14,036 nucleotides of DNA. Origin: CAYVXE01 sp964455375 (lineage in GTDB: Bacteria; Zhuqueibacterota; Zhuqueibacteria; Oceanimicrobiales; Oceanimicrobiaceae). Location: NCBI GenBank assembly GCA_964455375.1, contig CAYVXE010000109.1, forward strand, positions 1-14,036, in the 5' to 3' direction. The notes under the pieces were generated by a model. That model was not told the origin of the DNA and ran no database searches. It worked only from the letters and a program-made list of their open reading frames with translations. A program made the position numbers and the translations under genes. This document shows positions 1 to 7,673 of this stretch, piece by piece (within the stretch, counting starts at the first letter, position 1; each line of letters opens with the position of its first letter).

Positions 1-60
1 CAATTGATTGAAGATAACTTATAAAACAATTATTTATGTTACGATCTGTCTCAGAACCAG

Positions 61-92
61 ATTTCTCCTCAGGCGTCCGCCTGATTCGAAAT
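61..92. repeat. Imperfect palindrome, possible REP-like dispersed element or weak terminator
   Basis: The arms TCAGGCG (69-75) and CGCCTGA (78-84) are perfect inverted repeats separated by two bases. They are flanked by outer arms ATTTC (61-65) and GAAAT (88-92), with a 3x3 mismatch between inner and outer stems, giving a 32-nt hairpin. It lies about 40 bp past the stop codon of the adenosine deaminase gene. No T-run follows the hairpin in that gene's direction of transcription, so it is not a textbook terminator. The rest of bases 1-132 holds no gene that I can see. Confidence 0.4.
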
Positions 93-132
93 GACAATAT
101 TTTTTGACTTTTTGGACATCCCCCTATTGCTT

Positions 133-1374
133 TCATGCTTCCAGGACCGACCCGCTTACCACCTTTTCGTAATAGTCGATACAGCGGCGGACATACTGCC
201 GTTTATGTGAATAACTATCTGGGAAGAAACTCCGTTTAAAACCATAGACGATGATATTTTTTAACTGATGCGGCTTCAATGCAAAATTTTCCAGCGCCAG
301 CAAAATTTCATTGCTGACGGTGGTTTTGCTGACCGTGCGATTGTCGGTGCAAATGGTGGTGCTCAAATCATGCTCAACCATTTTCTTAAAGGAATGCTCT
401 TTCAATGTTTTTAAAGAAGCATTCGTCTGTAAATTGCTGGTCAAATTTACTTCGATGGTCACGCGGCGATCCGCAATATATTGACTGAGTTCTTCCACAT
501 AGCGTTCCCGGTCACGAATAGAACGATTTTCAATTTTTGATGCATCAAACAGGTAGTACCCGTGGCCGATGCGGTCGGCGTGCAATTCCGTAATCGCCTG
601 AAAGATAGACTCCGGTCCGTACGCTTCCCCGGCATGCACGGTCTTTGCAAGAAAGTTTTCGTGCGCATACTGAAATGCCTGCGCATGCACTTTTGCCGGA
701 TTTCCGGCCTCAGCGCCAGCCAGATCGAATCCGACAATGGGAAAGCCGAACTCATCTCTGATTTTTACGGCTCCTTTTGCCAGCTCAAGAGAACAAAGAC
801 TAAAAATGCTTTCTGAGTCAGAATAGGAAAGCGAATCAATGAAATTCGAATAATACTCCGAATAAGGGCCAAAATTCCGTAATGCACAAACAATGATGCC
901 ATAATGAAAAGGCGGCTCCGCTCCGGATGTAACTTCAGATTTTGCATTGAATTCCTGTTGCGCCCTCTTGAATCCTTTGTCGACACTTTCGATGACCACC
1001 TTCATATCCATATTTTTGTTGATATGCAACTGCGGTGCAAAGCGAACCTCCAGATAACGAACGCCTTCTGCCTGATTGTCCAGCGCCATTTCATAGGAAA
1101 TACGCTCCAAATATTCCGGTTTCTGCATGACGGAACACGAATAGCCGAAGGTTTTAAGATATTCAACCAGGTCTTTGTATTCCTCTTTAAACACGAGTTC
1201 ATTGAGTCCCTCAACCGTGTAACTCGGCAATTCTATCTTTTCCTTTTCGGCAATTTCGATGAGTGTTTCGAGACGCACCGAGCCATCCAGATGAACATGC
1301 AAATCGGTCTTCGGTATCTTCGCAACCAGTTCTCTTACCGTATCATTTACTTCGATAATTTGATCGTTTTTCAT
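133..1374 (-). CDS. add: Adenosine deaminase
   Basis: A 413-residue cytosolic metal-dependent enzyme that hydrolyses adenosine/deoxyadenosine to inosine/deoxyinosine in purine salvage. The metal-site motifs of the family are all visible: TDLHVHLDGS with H26 and H28, HAGE at 247-250 (metal ligand H247, catalytic E250), RIGHG with H271, and TDN with D344. The segment FDLAGAE (216-222) matches the substrate-binding glycine region. Where mammalian ADA has two aspartates in a row, this protein has D344-N345. From memory, a TDNR variant also occurs in other bacterial ADAs, so this marks a subgroup and not damage. The ATG at 1374 is preceded by GGAG at good spacing. The gene starts 54 bp after the oxidoreductase stop with no terminator between, so the two are probably co-transcribed. 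Adenine deaminase is a less likely alternative because the length and motif set fit ADA well. Confidence 0.9.
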   Translation of the reverse strand: MKNDQIIEVNDTVRELVAKIPKTDLHVHLDGSVRLETLIEIAEKEKIELPSYTVEGLNELVFKEEYKDLVEYLKTFGYSCSVMQKPEYLERISYEMALDNQAEGVRYLEVRFAPQLHINKNMDMKVVIESVDKGFKRAQQEFNAKSEVTSGAEPPFHYGIIVCALRNFGPYSEYYSNFIDSLSYSDSESIFSLCSLELAKGAVKIRDEFGFPIVGFDLAGAEAGNPAKVHAQAFQYAHENFLAKTVHAGEAYGPESIFQAITELHADRIGHGYYLFDASKIENRSIRDRERYVEELSQYIADRRVTIEVNLTSNLQTNASLKTLKEHSFKKMVEHDLSTTICTDNRTVSKTTVSNEILLALENFALKPHQLKNIIVYGFKRSFFPDSYSHKRQYVRRCIDYYEKVVSGSVLEA

Positions 1375-1428
1375 TCTGTCTCCGTTTATGGTTTTACTGA
1401 TAAATTTTTACATTTTTTACGACTGTTT

Positions 1429-3606
1429 TCAGGCTTCATAAACTTTTACCGCCACGTGTTTAAAAACCGGTGTTCGCGACTGCGGATCCACTTTGGCAGG
1501 CACCAATTCATTCGCTTCCGGAAAGTACATGGCAACATTTCCTGCCCGAATAGGCGCCGCAACCAATTCAACACACAGTCTTCCCACCTCGCTTTCCACC
1601 CACACTCTTTCACCCGCTGGAAAGTTGTTCTCTGCAATGTCTTCCGCATTCATAAAAACAACCTGCCGGTGAGAGACCCCCCGGTAAATGTCTGCATCCT
1701 CATAAACAATGGTGTTAAACTGACCTTCTGAACGCAAGGTCATCAAGTTGAAGCTTCCTTCCTGGGGCCGCATATCCGGCGGTGACAAAATCTCCAGGTT
1801 TGCTTTGCCGTTTTCGGTGTTAAACGTTGGTTCGTGCAATATTCTTCCCGGAATCGTAAATTCTTTTCCCTCATCCAATCCGAATATTGGCTGCATATTC
1901 GGGACAACGTCCGCGATGAATTTCCGGATTTCGCGATGATCACGCAACCTGGTCCACGGAATCGGACTGTCTCCTAACAGTGCCCGGGCAATTTTGCTCA
2001 AAATTTCACTTTCCGATGGCAAGTCTGCAACCGGAGCTTTCCTCCCGCCCTCTGACAGACGCACAAAATTGAACATACTTTCCTGAGATGTACTTTGCTG
2101 TTCTTCGTCTCGCGCACGAACCGGTAGAACCAACATTTCACGGCCATGACCGAACAGGTGGCCCAGATTCATCGTGGTGTTAAAGTGTGCCGTAAAATCT
2201 ACTTTCGCCAATGCTTTCTGCGCCCATTTCAAATCGGGATTAGCACCGTAAAGATTGCCACCGAGCATGAGCGCAAAATCCATTTCTCCGTTGTCCGCAG
2301 ACTGCATACAGGCAAAGGTGTCTTTGCCCGGCGCTTCAGGCAATTCGATGTTCAATTGACGCAAAATAGCTTCGGACATGGCCGGTTTGAGCATCGGAGT
2401 TACACCCACCGAGCCGACTCCCTGCACATTACTGTGGCCGCGTATCGGCAGAAGCCCGGCGCCGGGCTTCCCAATCATTCCACACAAAAGCGCCAGATTT
2501 GCAATGGCCTGAACACTTTCCACCCCGTGCGCCTGATGGGTTATGCCCATCGCCCAGGCAAAGATAGTCCGTTCAGACCGAGCAAGGTAGTTACACAAAG
2601 TTTGAAGACCTCTGTGGGACACACCGCTTTTATCCAGAAGCCTCTGCAGATTTTCATATTTTAAGTCCGAGATGAATTTGTGTGTATCGTTGCAGTAGTG
2701 CCGCAAATAATCTTCATCTGCTTTTCCTTCCTTCAACATGTAACAGGCTGCGGCTTTCAGCAGTGCAAGATCGCCACCGCAATGTGGCTGCAGGTAAAAG
2801 GTTGCAATTTCCGAACCGTTAAAAAAAGATCGGAGATTGCTGGGTATTTTGAAAATTTGCAGACCAACTTCCTGCATCGGATTAATGACGATCACATGAC
2901 CGCCGCGACGCCGCAAGTCACTTAAATAGGTGATGAGACGTGGATGATTACTCGCCGGATTTGCACCGATAAGCACAACCAGGTCGCTTTTTTGCACATC
3001 CTCCAAAGTTACGGTGCTCGTCCCTCCCCCTAAACTTTTTGCCAGCCCCACACCGGAAGCCTGGTGGCAGTAGTAGGAACAATTATTGATATTATTCGCT
3101 CCCCACTGTCGTGCCAGCAATTGCAGCAGAAACGCTGCTTCCATGGAAGAACGGCCAGAGGCATAAAAAAAGCTGTGACGGGGTTGAACATGCTGCCACT
3201 TCGCAAGCAACAAATCGTGTGCCTCCTGCCAGGAAAGGACTTTAAACCGGTCGGCACCATCCGGCAAATATAACGGATGCACCAGCCTGCCAAGCGCCTC
3301 CAACTCCCTACCGGACAATTTCTTTAAATCATTTATCCGGTTCATTTCAAAAAATGAATCTGCAACACCCGGTTGCATATCCTGAGCTTGCGCCTGCATG
3401 GATTTTTTGCACACCTGAAAACTCTGCCCTAACTCATTTTTCATGCCACCGGAGACACCTCCCATTCCCAGGGCGCACGTCTTGCATGTGTTTCGGCTTT
3501 TTAAAGCACGGTACAGCTTCAGGACGCCTCCGGCTTTTCTCGCCATTTCAAATGAATAGTGTATTGCCTGCCAACCCCCACCTGCTTTTACTTTATTTTG
3601 CACCAT
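1429..3606 (-). CDS. FdhF/YdeP-family molybdopterin oxidoreductase (formate dehydrogenase alpha-like)
   Basis: A 725-residue member of the DMSO-reductase superfamily that should bind a bis-pterin molybdenum (or tungsten) cofactor. It fits the group annotated as formate-dehydrogenase-like alpha subunits, which includes E. coli YdeP. Visible landmarks: a CxxC near the N-terminus (C41, C44); CHQASGVGL from residue 180, where C180-H181 aligns with the Sec-His pair of FdhH; GANPASNHPR (214-223), a pterin-binding region; RGHSNVQG (389-396), characteristic of this group; and a C-terminal pterin-binding domain from about 580 to the end. The four-cysteine [4Fe-4S] pattern of FdhH (CxxCxxxC plus a distal Cys) is incomplete, with M48 where the third ligand would fall. 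There is no Tat signal, so it is probably cytoplasmic. An in-frame TAA 10-12 bases upstream of the ATG fixes the N-terminus (or GTG at the next codon). No clear ribosome binding site is seen. The real substrate is unknown; formate oxidation should not be assumed. Confidence 0.85.
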   Translation of the reverse strand: MVQNKVKAGGGWQAIHYSFEMARKAGGVLKLYRALKSRNTCKTCALGMGGVSGGMKNELGQSFQVCKKSMQAQAQDMQPGVADSFFEMNRINDLKKLSGRELEALGRLVHPLYLPDGADRFKVLSWQEAHDLLLAKWQHVQPRHSFFYASGRSSMEAAFLLQLLARQWGANNINNCSYYCHQASGVGLAKSLGGGTSTVTLEDVQKSDLVVLIGANPASNHPRLITYLSDLRRRGGHVIVINPMQEVGLQIFKIPSNLRSFFNGSEIATFYLQPHCGGDLALLKAAACYMLKEGKADEDYLRHYCNDTHKFISDLKYENLQRLLDKSGVSHRGLQTLCNYLARSERTIFAWAMGITHQAHGVESVQAIANLALLCGMIGKPGAGLLPIRGHSNVQGVGSVGVTPMLKPAMSEAILRQLNIELPEAPGKDTFACMQSADNGEMDFALMLGGNLYGANPDLKWAQKALAKVDFTAHFNTTMNLGHLFGHGREMLVLPVRARDEEQQSTSQESMFNFVRLSEGGRKAPVADLPSESEILSKIARALLGDSPIPWTRLRDHREIRKFIADVVPNMQPIFGLDEGKEFTIPGRILHEPTFNTENGKANLEILSPPDMRPQEGSFNLMTLRSEGQFNTIVYEDADIYRGVSHRQVVFMNAEDIAENNFPAGERVWVESEVGRLCVELVAAPIRAGNVAMYFPEANELVPAKVDPQSRTPVFKHVAVKVYEA

Positions 3607-3623
3607 GATTGTATTTTATTGGT

Positions 3624-3639
3624 TAATTGGCACCAATTA
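3624..3639. promoter_or_regulatory. Perfect 7-bp inverted repeat upstream of the oxidoreductase gene, candidate operator
   Basis: TAATTGG-CA-CCAATTA is a perfect dyad of 16 bases ending 18 bases upstream of the start codon of the molybdopterin oxidoreductase. Its size and position suit a dimeric repressor binding site over the 5' leader or transcription start. I do not recognise it as the site of a known regulator. It could also be a chance feature of AT-rich intergenic DNA. Confidence 0.35.
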
Positions 3640-3821
3640 TGTATTATTCCACGAACGGGACGCCTCCAGGGAATAAAGTCAATTAACGAAAATCAGTTTA
3701 AATCTTCAACCAAAAATGTGCTTTCAGAGTAGATTGCGTTCAGCAGTTTTGCCGCGATCAGAGCTGTTGCATTACCGACGGACAAATACGTATTTATGAT
3801 TTAAAAATCGAGAGGGAGGCA

Positions 3822-3896
3822 ATGAAAATAAAATGCTGTAAATTTAATACTCTGACGCTGTTTCTTGTAGAAATAGACTCTATGAACGGACAGTAA
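3822..3896 (+). CDS. Possible 24-residue small ORF with a strong ribosome binding site
   Basis: An ATG at 3822 follows a purine-rich run ending GGGAGG, at short spacing, and opens a 24-codon frame ending TAA at 3894-3896. The peptide has a KIKCCK start, a hydrophobic middle (TLTLFLV) and a polar tail. It overlaps the 3' end of the MFS gene antisense by about 17 bases. I do not recognise the peptide. The only positive evidence is the ribosome binding site; length and composition cannot separate it from chance. Confidence 0.2.
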   Translation: MKIKCCKFNTLTLFLVEIDSMNGQ

Positions 3897-5097
3897 CGGT
3901 TTCATTTTTAATCGTACTTGCTTTCACATACAACATCGGCCACCCCACAAAAATAGCTACGAACAAAACAAGTCCGGATGTAAAAAATGGCCATTGAAAC
4001 CCGAAGGCGCCAAAACTCCAGCCACCCCACAGAGGTCCTAAAATCCGCGCCAATGTGGAAACCGAACGGGAAACTCCAATCACGCTCCCCTGCTCTTCCT
4101 CCGAAGCATTCAAAGAAATAAGGCTGTTTAAAGAAGGTGAACTCAACCCCATTCCCACACTCATAATCGCCAACGCCAACAGCAACACAGACAGATGCGT
4201 TGCGAATGGCAGCATCGCCATGCCAACTGCCATCAAGAATGTCCCGAAAACCGCAAGAACCCCTTCTCCGAATCTTTTGGATAGACGCCCGATAATGCCA
4301 CCCTGAAATAAAATCGCAAGGAACCCGCTGAAGGCAAAAAGGTAACCATTTTCTTTGACATCAAAACCAAAAATTTTCATGGTAAAAAGAGGGAAAATAA
4401 TCTGCATAGCCGAAAACGCAAACGTCACCAGGAAGAAAACCAGCATGGGCGAAATAAGCGCTTTGTTTTTCAAACTCTCACCGATGGGACGGATAAAATT
4501 CATCGGATTCATTTTTTGCAATACAACCTTCTCTTTCTTTTTGACAGTTTCCGGAAGCTTAAAAAACGCCAATGTAAATGCGATAAAGGAGAGACAGGCG
4601 GCACCATAACCGGGTAAAGAATAACTGTACTGGCTCAGGTAGCCTCCGAACGCAGGCCCGATAATAAAACCGAGACCGAACGCGGCGCCGATGAGCCCCA
4701 TACCCTTTGTACGGTTTTCTCTGGTAGTAATATCGGAAATGTAGGCCATCGCCGTAGAAATATTAGCGGCGAAAACACCGGCGCCGGCGCGGGCAACAAA
4801 AAGCCACAGCAAGGAGGGCGCCCACCCAAAAAGCGTATAAAATATTATTGCACCAAATAAACTCATTAGCAGAATGGGACGACGGCCCACTCGATCCGAG
4901 AAGGCTCCCCAAATGGGATTGAACAAAAGTTGTGTCACTGAATACGAAATCCCCAGTAAACCAATAATGAAAGGCCTGGCGCCATAAGACTCAGCGTAAA
5001 TTGGCAACAGGGGAATGACGATTCCGAACCCAATTAAATCGATAAGGACAATTGAAAAAATTATCAATAACCGACCTTTATAATTTTTTTCTTGCAT
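3880..5097 (-). CDS. MFS drug:H+ antiporter-like transporter (TetA/12-TMS type)
   Basis: A 405-residue integral inner-membrane protein of the major facilitator superfamily, most like the TetA/multidrug efflux group. An N-terminal helix carries D20 in LIDLIGFGIVIPLLP, as in TetA-type exporters. Motif A (GAFSDRVGRRPIL, 64-76) lies in the loop between helices 2 and 3. The antiporter motif C (GLGFIIGPAFGG, 141-152) lies in helix 5. A basic central loop (about 182-210) separates the two six-helix halves. I choose the ATG at 5097 because GTGAGG lies directly before it. A GTG at 5106 gives three more residues but would use that ribosome binding site as codons. The gene diverges from the TPR gene at 5366, with about 270 bp of AT-rich DNA between. 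A 12-bp AT palindrome (5107-5118) lies just upstream. The substrate cannot be told from sequence; tetracycline resistance should not be assumed. Confidence 0.85.
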   Translation of the reverse strand: MQEKNYKGRLLIIFSIVLIDLIGFGIVIPLLPIYAESYGARPFIIGLLGISYSVTQLLFNPIWGAFSDRVGRRPILLMSLFGAIIFYTLFGWAPSLLWLFVARAGAGVFAANISTAMAYISDITTRENRTKGMGLIGAAFGLGFIIGPAFGGYLSQYSYSLPGYGAACLSFIAFTLAFFKLPETVKKKEKVVLQKMNPMNFIRPIGESLKNKALISPMLVFFLVTFAFSAMQIIFPLFTMKIFGFDVKENGYLFAFSGFLAILFQGGIIGRLSKRFGEGVLAVFGTFLMAVGMAMLPFATHLSVLLLALAIMSVGMGLSSPSLNSLISLNASEEEQGSVIGVSRSVSTLARILGPLWGGWSFGAFGFQWPFFTSGLVLFVAIFVGWPMLYVKASTIKNETVTVRS

Positions 5098-5260
5098 TTT
5101 CCTCACTTAAATATTTAAACTTTTAAAGTCGCTAATTTGAGACTCGAAATCAAGAAATATTTTTGCTTACCAAAATAAATCTGATTGAAGAAATCCGCAA
5201 AAAGGGTTCTTAAAAGTATTTTTAAATAACATTAAGAGTATCAAAAATCGAAAATACCAG

Positions 5261-5289
5261 TTGCAAGTTTACTGGGAAAATTATATATT
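5261..5289 (+). promoter_or_regulatory. Candidate sigma-70-type promoter for the TPR gene
   Basis: TTGCAA (5261-5266) matches four of six positions of the -35 consensus. TATATT (5284-5289) matches five of six of the -10 consensus. The spacing is exactly 17 bases. Transcription would start near 5296 and give a leader of about 70 bases before the ATG at 5366. The position also argues against starting the protein at the in-frame TTG at 5261, which would lie inside the promoter. Confidence 0.45.
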
Positions 5290-5365
5290 ACTTAGCATTT
5301 CTTTAAGAATTTTCCCTTGTTTTGCAAAATCATTCAATTTCAAATCCGATTTTCGGAGGCAGATC

Positions 5366-6457
5366 ATGTTTTTTACTGGAAAGCGACAATTGATTTCGAC
5401 GATTCTTTACTTTCTGGCAATTCTATCATTTTTCAATACGAATACTCTTGCCGCACAACCCAAATTAGACAACTCCCTAATAGAACTTTACAAACAGGCG
5501 GTTGAAAAATATCACAGTGATGAATTTGATGATGCAATTACATTGTCATTAAAAATCAGAGAGCAGTTTCCCGAAGAACCCGCAGGTATATTTGCACTCC
5601 TGACCACTTACCAGACAATTATGCGAAATTATCGCGTTAAAACGTATGAATCGGAATATGACAGCCTCCTAAATCTATCCGTGGAAGTGACTCGCAAAGC
5701 CATTAAGAAAGACAAAAAAAGCGGCTTAAATTATTTCTATTTAGGCTATGCCTTCGGTTCCAGAAGTATCTATTATGCACAGCGAAACAAATGGATGAGC
5801 GCCTTGAAAGACGGATCGCAGGTCATGAAAAATTTCCATAAAGCACTGGCTTATAATCCCGAACTCTATGAAGCCTATTATGGTATGGGATTGTTTAAAT
5901 ACTGGATGGGGGCAAAATCAAAATTTCTGCGGATGCTGCCATTTGCAAAAGACAATAGAAAAGATGGTATCCGGGAAATTAAACTTGCCATCGACAAAGG
6001 TGAATTCGTGAAGACGGACGGTATGTATGGATTGAGCGCTATTTATCTCAATGAAAAAAAATACGATGACGCGTTACAATTACTGAATAAGCTGTACGAA
6101 CATTATCCTAACAATCCCACTCTGCATTACCGGAAGGGAATTATTCTGGAAAAATTACACCGTTGGGATGATGCACTAAATTCATTTGCCGCTCTATCTG
6201 AATTATTAAAAAAAGCGCCTTATAAATGTTACAGTTATCAAATGGAATGTCTTTACAAACAGGCTTTTTACAATTACCAGCTTGGACATTATTTAGCGAC
6301 TCAAAAATACTGTCAGGAAGCGCTTAATTTAGAGAAATTGTGCGATTTATCTAATGAACTCAATGGACCCAATGAAGTACACTCGGACATTGTAAAACAT
6401 ATTCATCAGTTAAACGATGAAGTACAGTCCCTCGTGTTTGCCCGGGCTTCAAAATAA
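5366..6457 (+). CDS. Exported tetratricopeptide-repeat protein
   Basis: A 363-residue protein with a Sec signal peptide (basic KR at 6-7, hydrophobic stretch about 9-23, likely cleavage near residue 29-30 at TLAA), so it is periplasmic or outer-membrane associated. The mature part contains TPR-like helical pairs: one near the N-terminus (EKYHSDEFDDAITLSLKI), a middle segment with YEAYYGMGLFKYWMG, and two clearer repeats in the C-terminal half (NEKKYDDALQLLNKLYEHYP and LHRWDDALNSFAAL). Such repeats normally mediate protein-protein contacts, and no enzymatic motif is present. I choose ATG 5366 because GGAGG lies seven bases upstream and a signal peptide starts exactly there. The longer frame from TTG 5261 would bury that signal and overlap the promoter. 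It is transcribed away from the MFS gene. The partner is unknown. Confidence 0.75.
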   Translation: MFFTGKRQLISTILYFLAILSFFNTNTLAAQPKLDNSLIELYKQAVEKYHSDEFDDAITLSLKIREQFPEEPAGIFALLTTYQTIMRNYRVKTYESEYDSLLNLSVEVTRKAIKKDKKSGLNYFYLGYAFGSRSIYYAQRNKWMSALKDGSQVMKNFHKALAYNPELYEAYYGMGLFKYWMGAKSKFLRMLPFAKDNRKDGIREIKLAIDKGEFVKTDGMYGLSAIYLNEKKYDDALQLLNKLYEHYPNNPTLHYRKGIILEKLHRWDDALNSFAALSELLKKAPYKCYSYQMECLYKQAFYNYQLGHYLATQKYCQEALNLEKLCDLSNELNGPNEVHSDIVKHIHQLNDEVQSLVFARASK

Positions 6458-6838
6458 TCAAATCGACGCTTCATCAATCACAACTGTAAAGTTTATTAGC
6501 ATCGTGCGTTAACTTTTTAGACACCTCACCGGGCAAACCGGAAAGACCAAACCAACAAGCACATCAGAAATCAAACCCTGCAACATCCCCATCGGTCTCA
6601 ATCTCAAGAACCTTTCGCTGCTATTTTATCACCTTGAACCCAAGGAAATGGTGCCCAAATATCTGAATTGCGCACAAAATCGATTTCCTGCACCACATCA
6701 TTTCACTCAAAATGACCGGTCCGCGACGACTCCCCGTCAAGCGCTGCTCACGCAAATTCTTAGCCTCAAGATTCATTTCAGGAGTGGCATGGCATTTGCA
6801 ATTCCAGTGACAACTAAATCATTGAATCAGGTCAAACA
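6458..6838. other. Intergenic stretch of 381 bp without a convincing gene
   Basis: No open frame here has a ribosome binding site or recognisable product. The plus strand is C-rich and G-poor through roughly 6520-6620. One minus-strand frame, beginning at an ATG at 6776, reads 51 residues to a TAG at 6621-6623 and continues past a second stop towards about 6470. It could be a decayed gene, but that number of stops is close to chance. A small inverted repeat CCTTG/CAAGG sits near 6632-6645. No clear terminator follows the TPR gene's stop. Confidence 0.4.
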
Positions 6839-7660
6839 ATGCAAAAAATTCAATCAATCCTTCTGCTGATTTTCGTTTTTACACTTTTAAGTTTGCCTGT
6901 ACACCCCCATACTGCATTTGCCCAGGACAAAAAGAAAGGTGATTTAGAAGGTTTTACCGACGACTACGGAGACGACGAATCCGAAGACAACGGCGATTCC
7001 GATGACTCCACAGAATTTTTTCTCTGGCTATTTTTCGATAATATCGGCGACTTTGTCAATCTCTGGGGCGGAACACCGGGCACGCAGTTCGGGCCTTACC
7101 CTTCCTACCCGTATGCAGCGGGCAACGGCTTTGGCGTCAACTCAGATGAGTACCGAAGTTTCTTCTTTAACACCGAATTCAATTACCACTATCTCAATGA
7201 CCATCTACAAAGCTACCTTTTTAAATGGGAAAGTCAGTTTCTCCGCAACAGCAAACTCTCATTCGATTTGGCTGTTTATGAAGAAACAATCGCGGAAAAC
7301 AACTTTAGCTACCAAAGTAAAGATTATCTTGCACTTTGGGGTGCCCGTTACGGCTATGCCGTGGTCAGGACGCCACAACTCATCCTCAATGTGGAAGGGG
7401 GCTTTCGAAGTCTGATCCGTAACCGCGTTCATGGCGGACCGGAAATCGCTCTGGACGTGCAGATTTTTCCAAAACGGCCGTTCATATTCGAAACCAAATT
7501 GGCGGCGGCTTATGTAAGCAATGCACCTTTGTACACGTTTGAATCCAGTATGGGGATAGCAGTGGGTCGTTTTGAAATACTCGGCGGATTGCGAGTCTTG
7601 AAAAACAAATCAGAAGATCTCCTGGACGGATTTAAGATTGGGCTGCGAGTTTGGTATTAG
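6839..7660 (+). CDS. Exported acidic/beta-rich protein, probable outer-membrane protein of unknown function
   Basis: A 273-residue protein. Residues 1-28 form a signal peptide (KIQ, long hydrophobic core, cleavage after AFA), so the product is exported. A strongly acidic stretch follows (about 35-59), rich in Asp and Glu with Gly/Ser, then an aromatic segment (FFLWLFFDNIGDFVNLWG, about 60-77). The rest alternates polar and hydrophobic residues in short beta-like stretches with many aromatics, and the chain ends RVWY. An aromatic C-terminus and this strand pattern suit an outer-membrane beta-barrel. The acidic stretch might bind cations, which is inference only. I recognise no named family. 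The ATG is preceded by AGGT at usable spacing. The lipoprotein gene follows 13 bp later, so the two are probably one operon. Confidence 0.65.
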   Translation: MQKIQSILLLIFVFTLLSLPVHPHTAFAQDKKKGDLEGFTDDYGDDESEDNGDSDDSTEFFLWLFFDNIGDFVNLWGGTPGTQFGPYPSYPYAAGNGFGVNSDEYRSFFFNTEFNYHYLNDHLQSYLFKWESQFLRNSKLSFDLAVYEETIAENNFSYQSKDYLALWGARYGYAVVRTPQLILNVEGGFRSLIRNRVHGGPEIALDVQIFPKRPFIFETKLAAAYVSNAPLYTFESSMGIAVGRFEILGGLRVLKNKSEDLLDGFKIGLRVWY

Positions 7661-7673
7661 AAAGGCGTAGCTG

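Noticed and set aside
904..1731. 275-codon plus-strand open frame spanning the add start and oxidoreductase end
   Set aside because: It runs antisense across two well-supported genes and the gap between them, has Phe/His/Arg-rich composition typical of a shadow frame, and has no recognisable motif.
3880..5097. Specific assignment of the MFS protein as a tetracycline-resistance gene (tetA)
   Set aside because: The motifs are shared by many 12-helix drug and sugar exporters, and there is no TetR-type repressor gene next to it.
5261..5365. N-terminal 35-residue extension of the TPR protein from TTG 5261
   Set aside because: It has no ribosome binding site, would overlap the likely promoter and would bury the signal peptide. 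ATG 5366 has GGAGG at good spacing.
6648..6869. 73-codon plus-strand frame before the exported protein gene
   Set aside because: It overlaps the start of the well-supported gene at 6839, has no clear ribosome binding site and the product resembles nothing.
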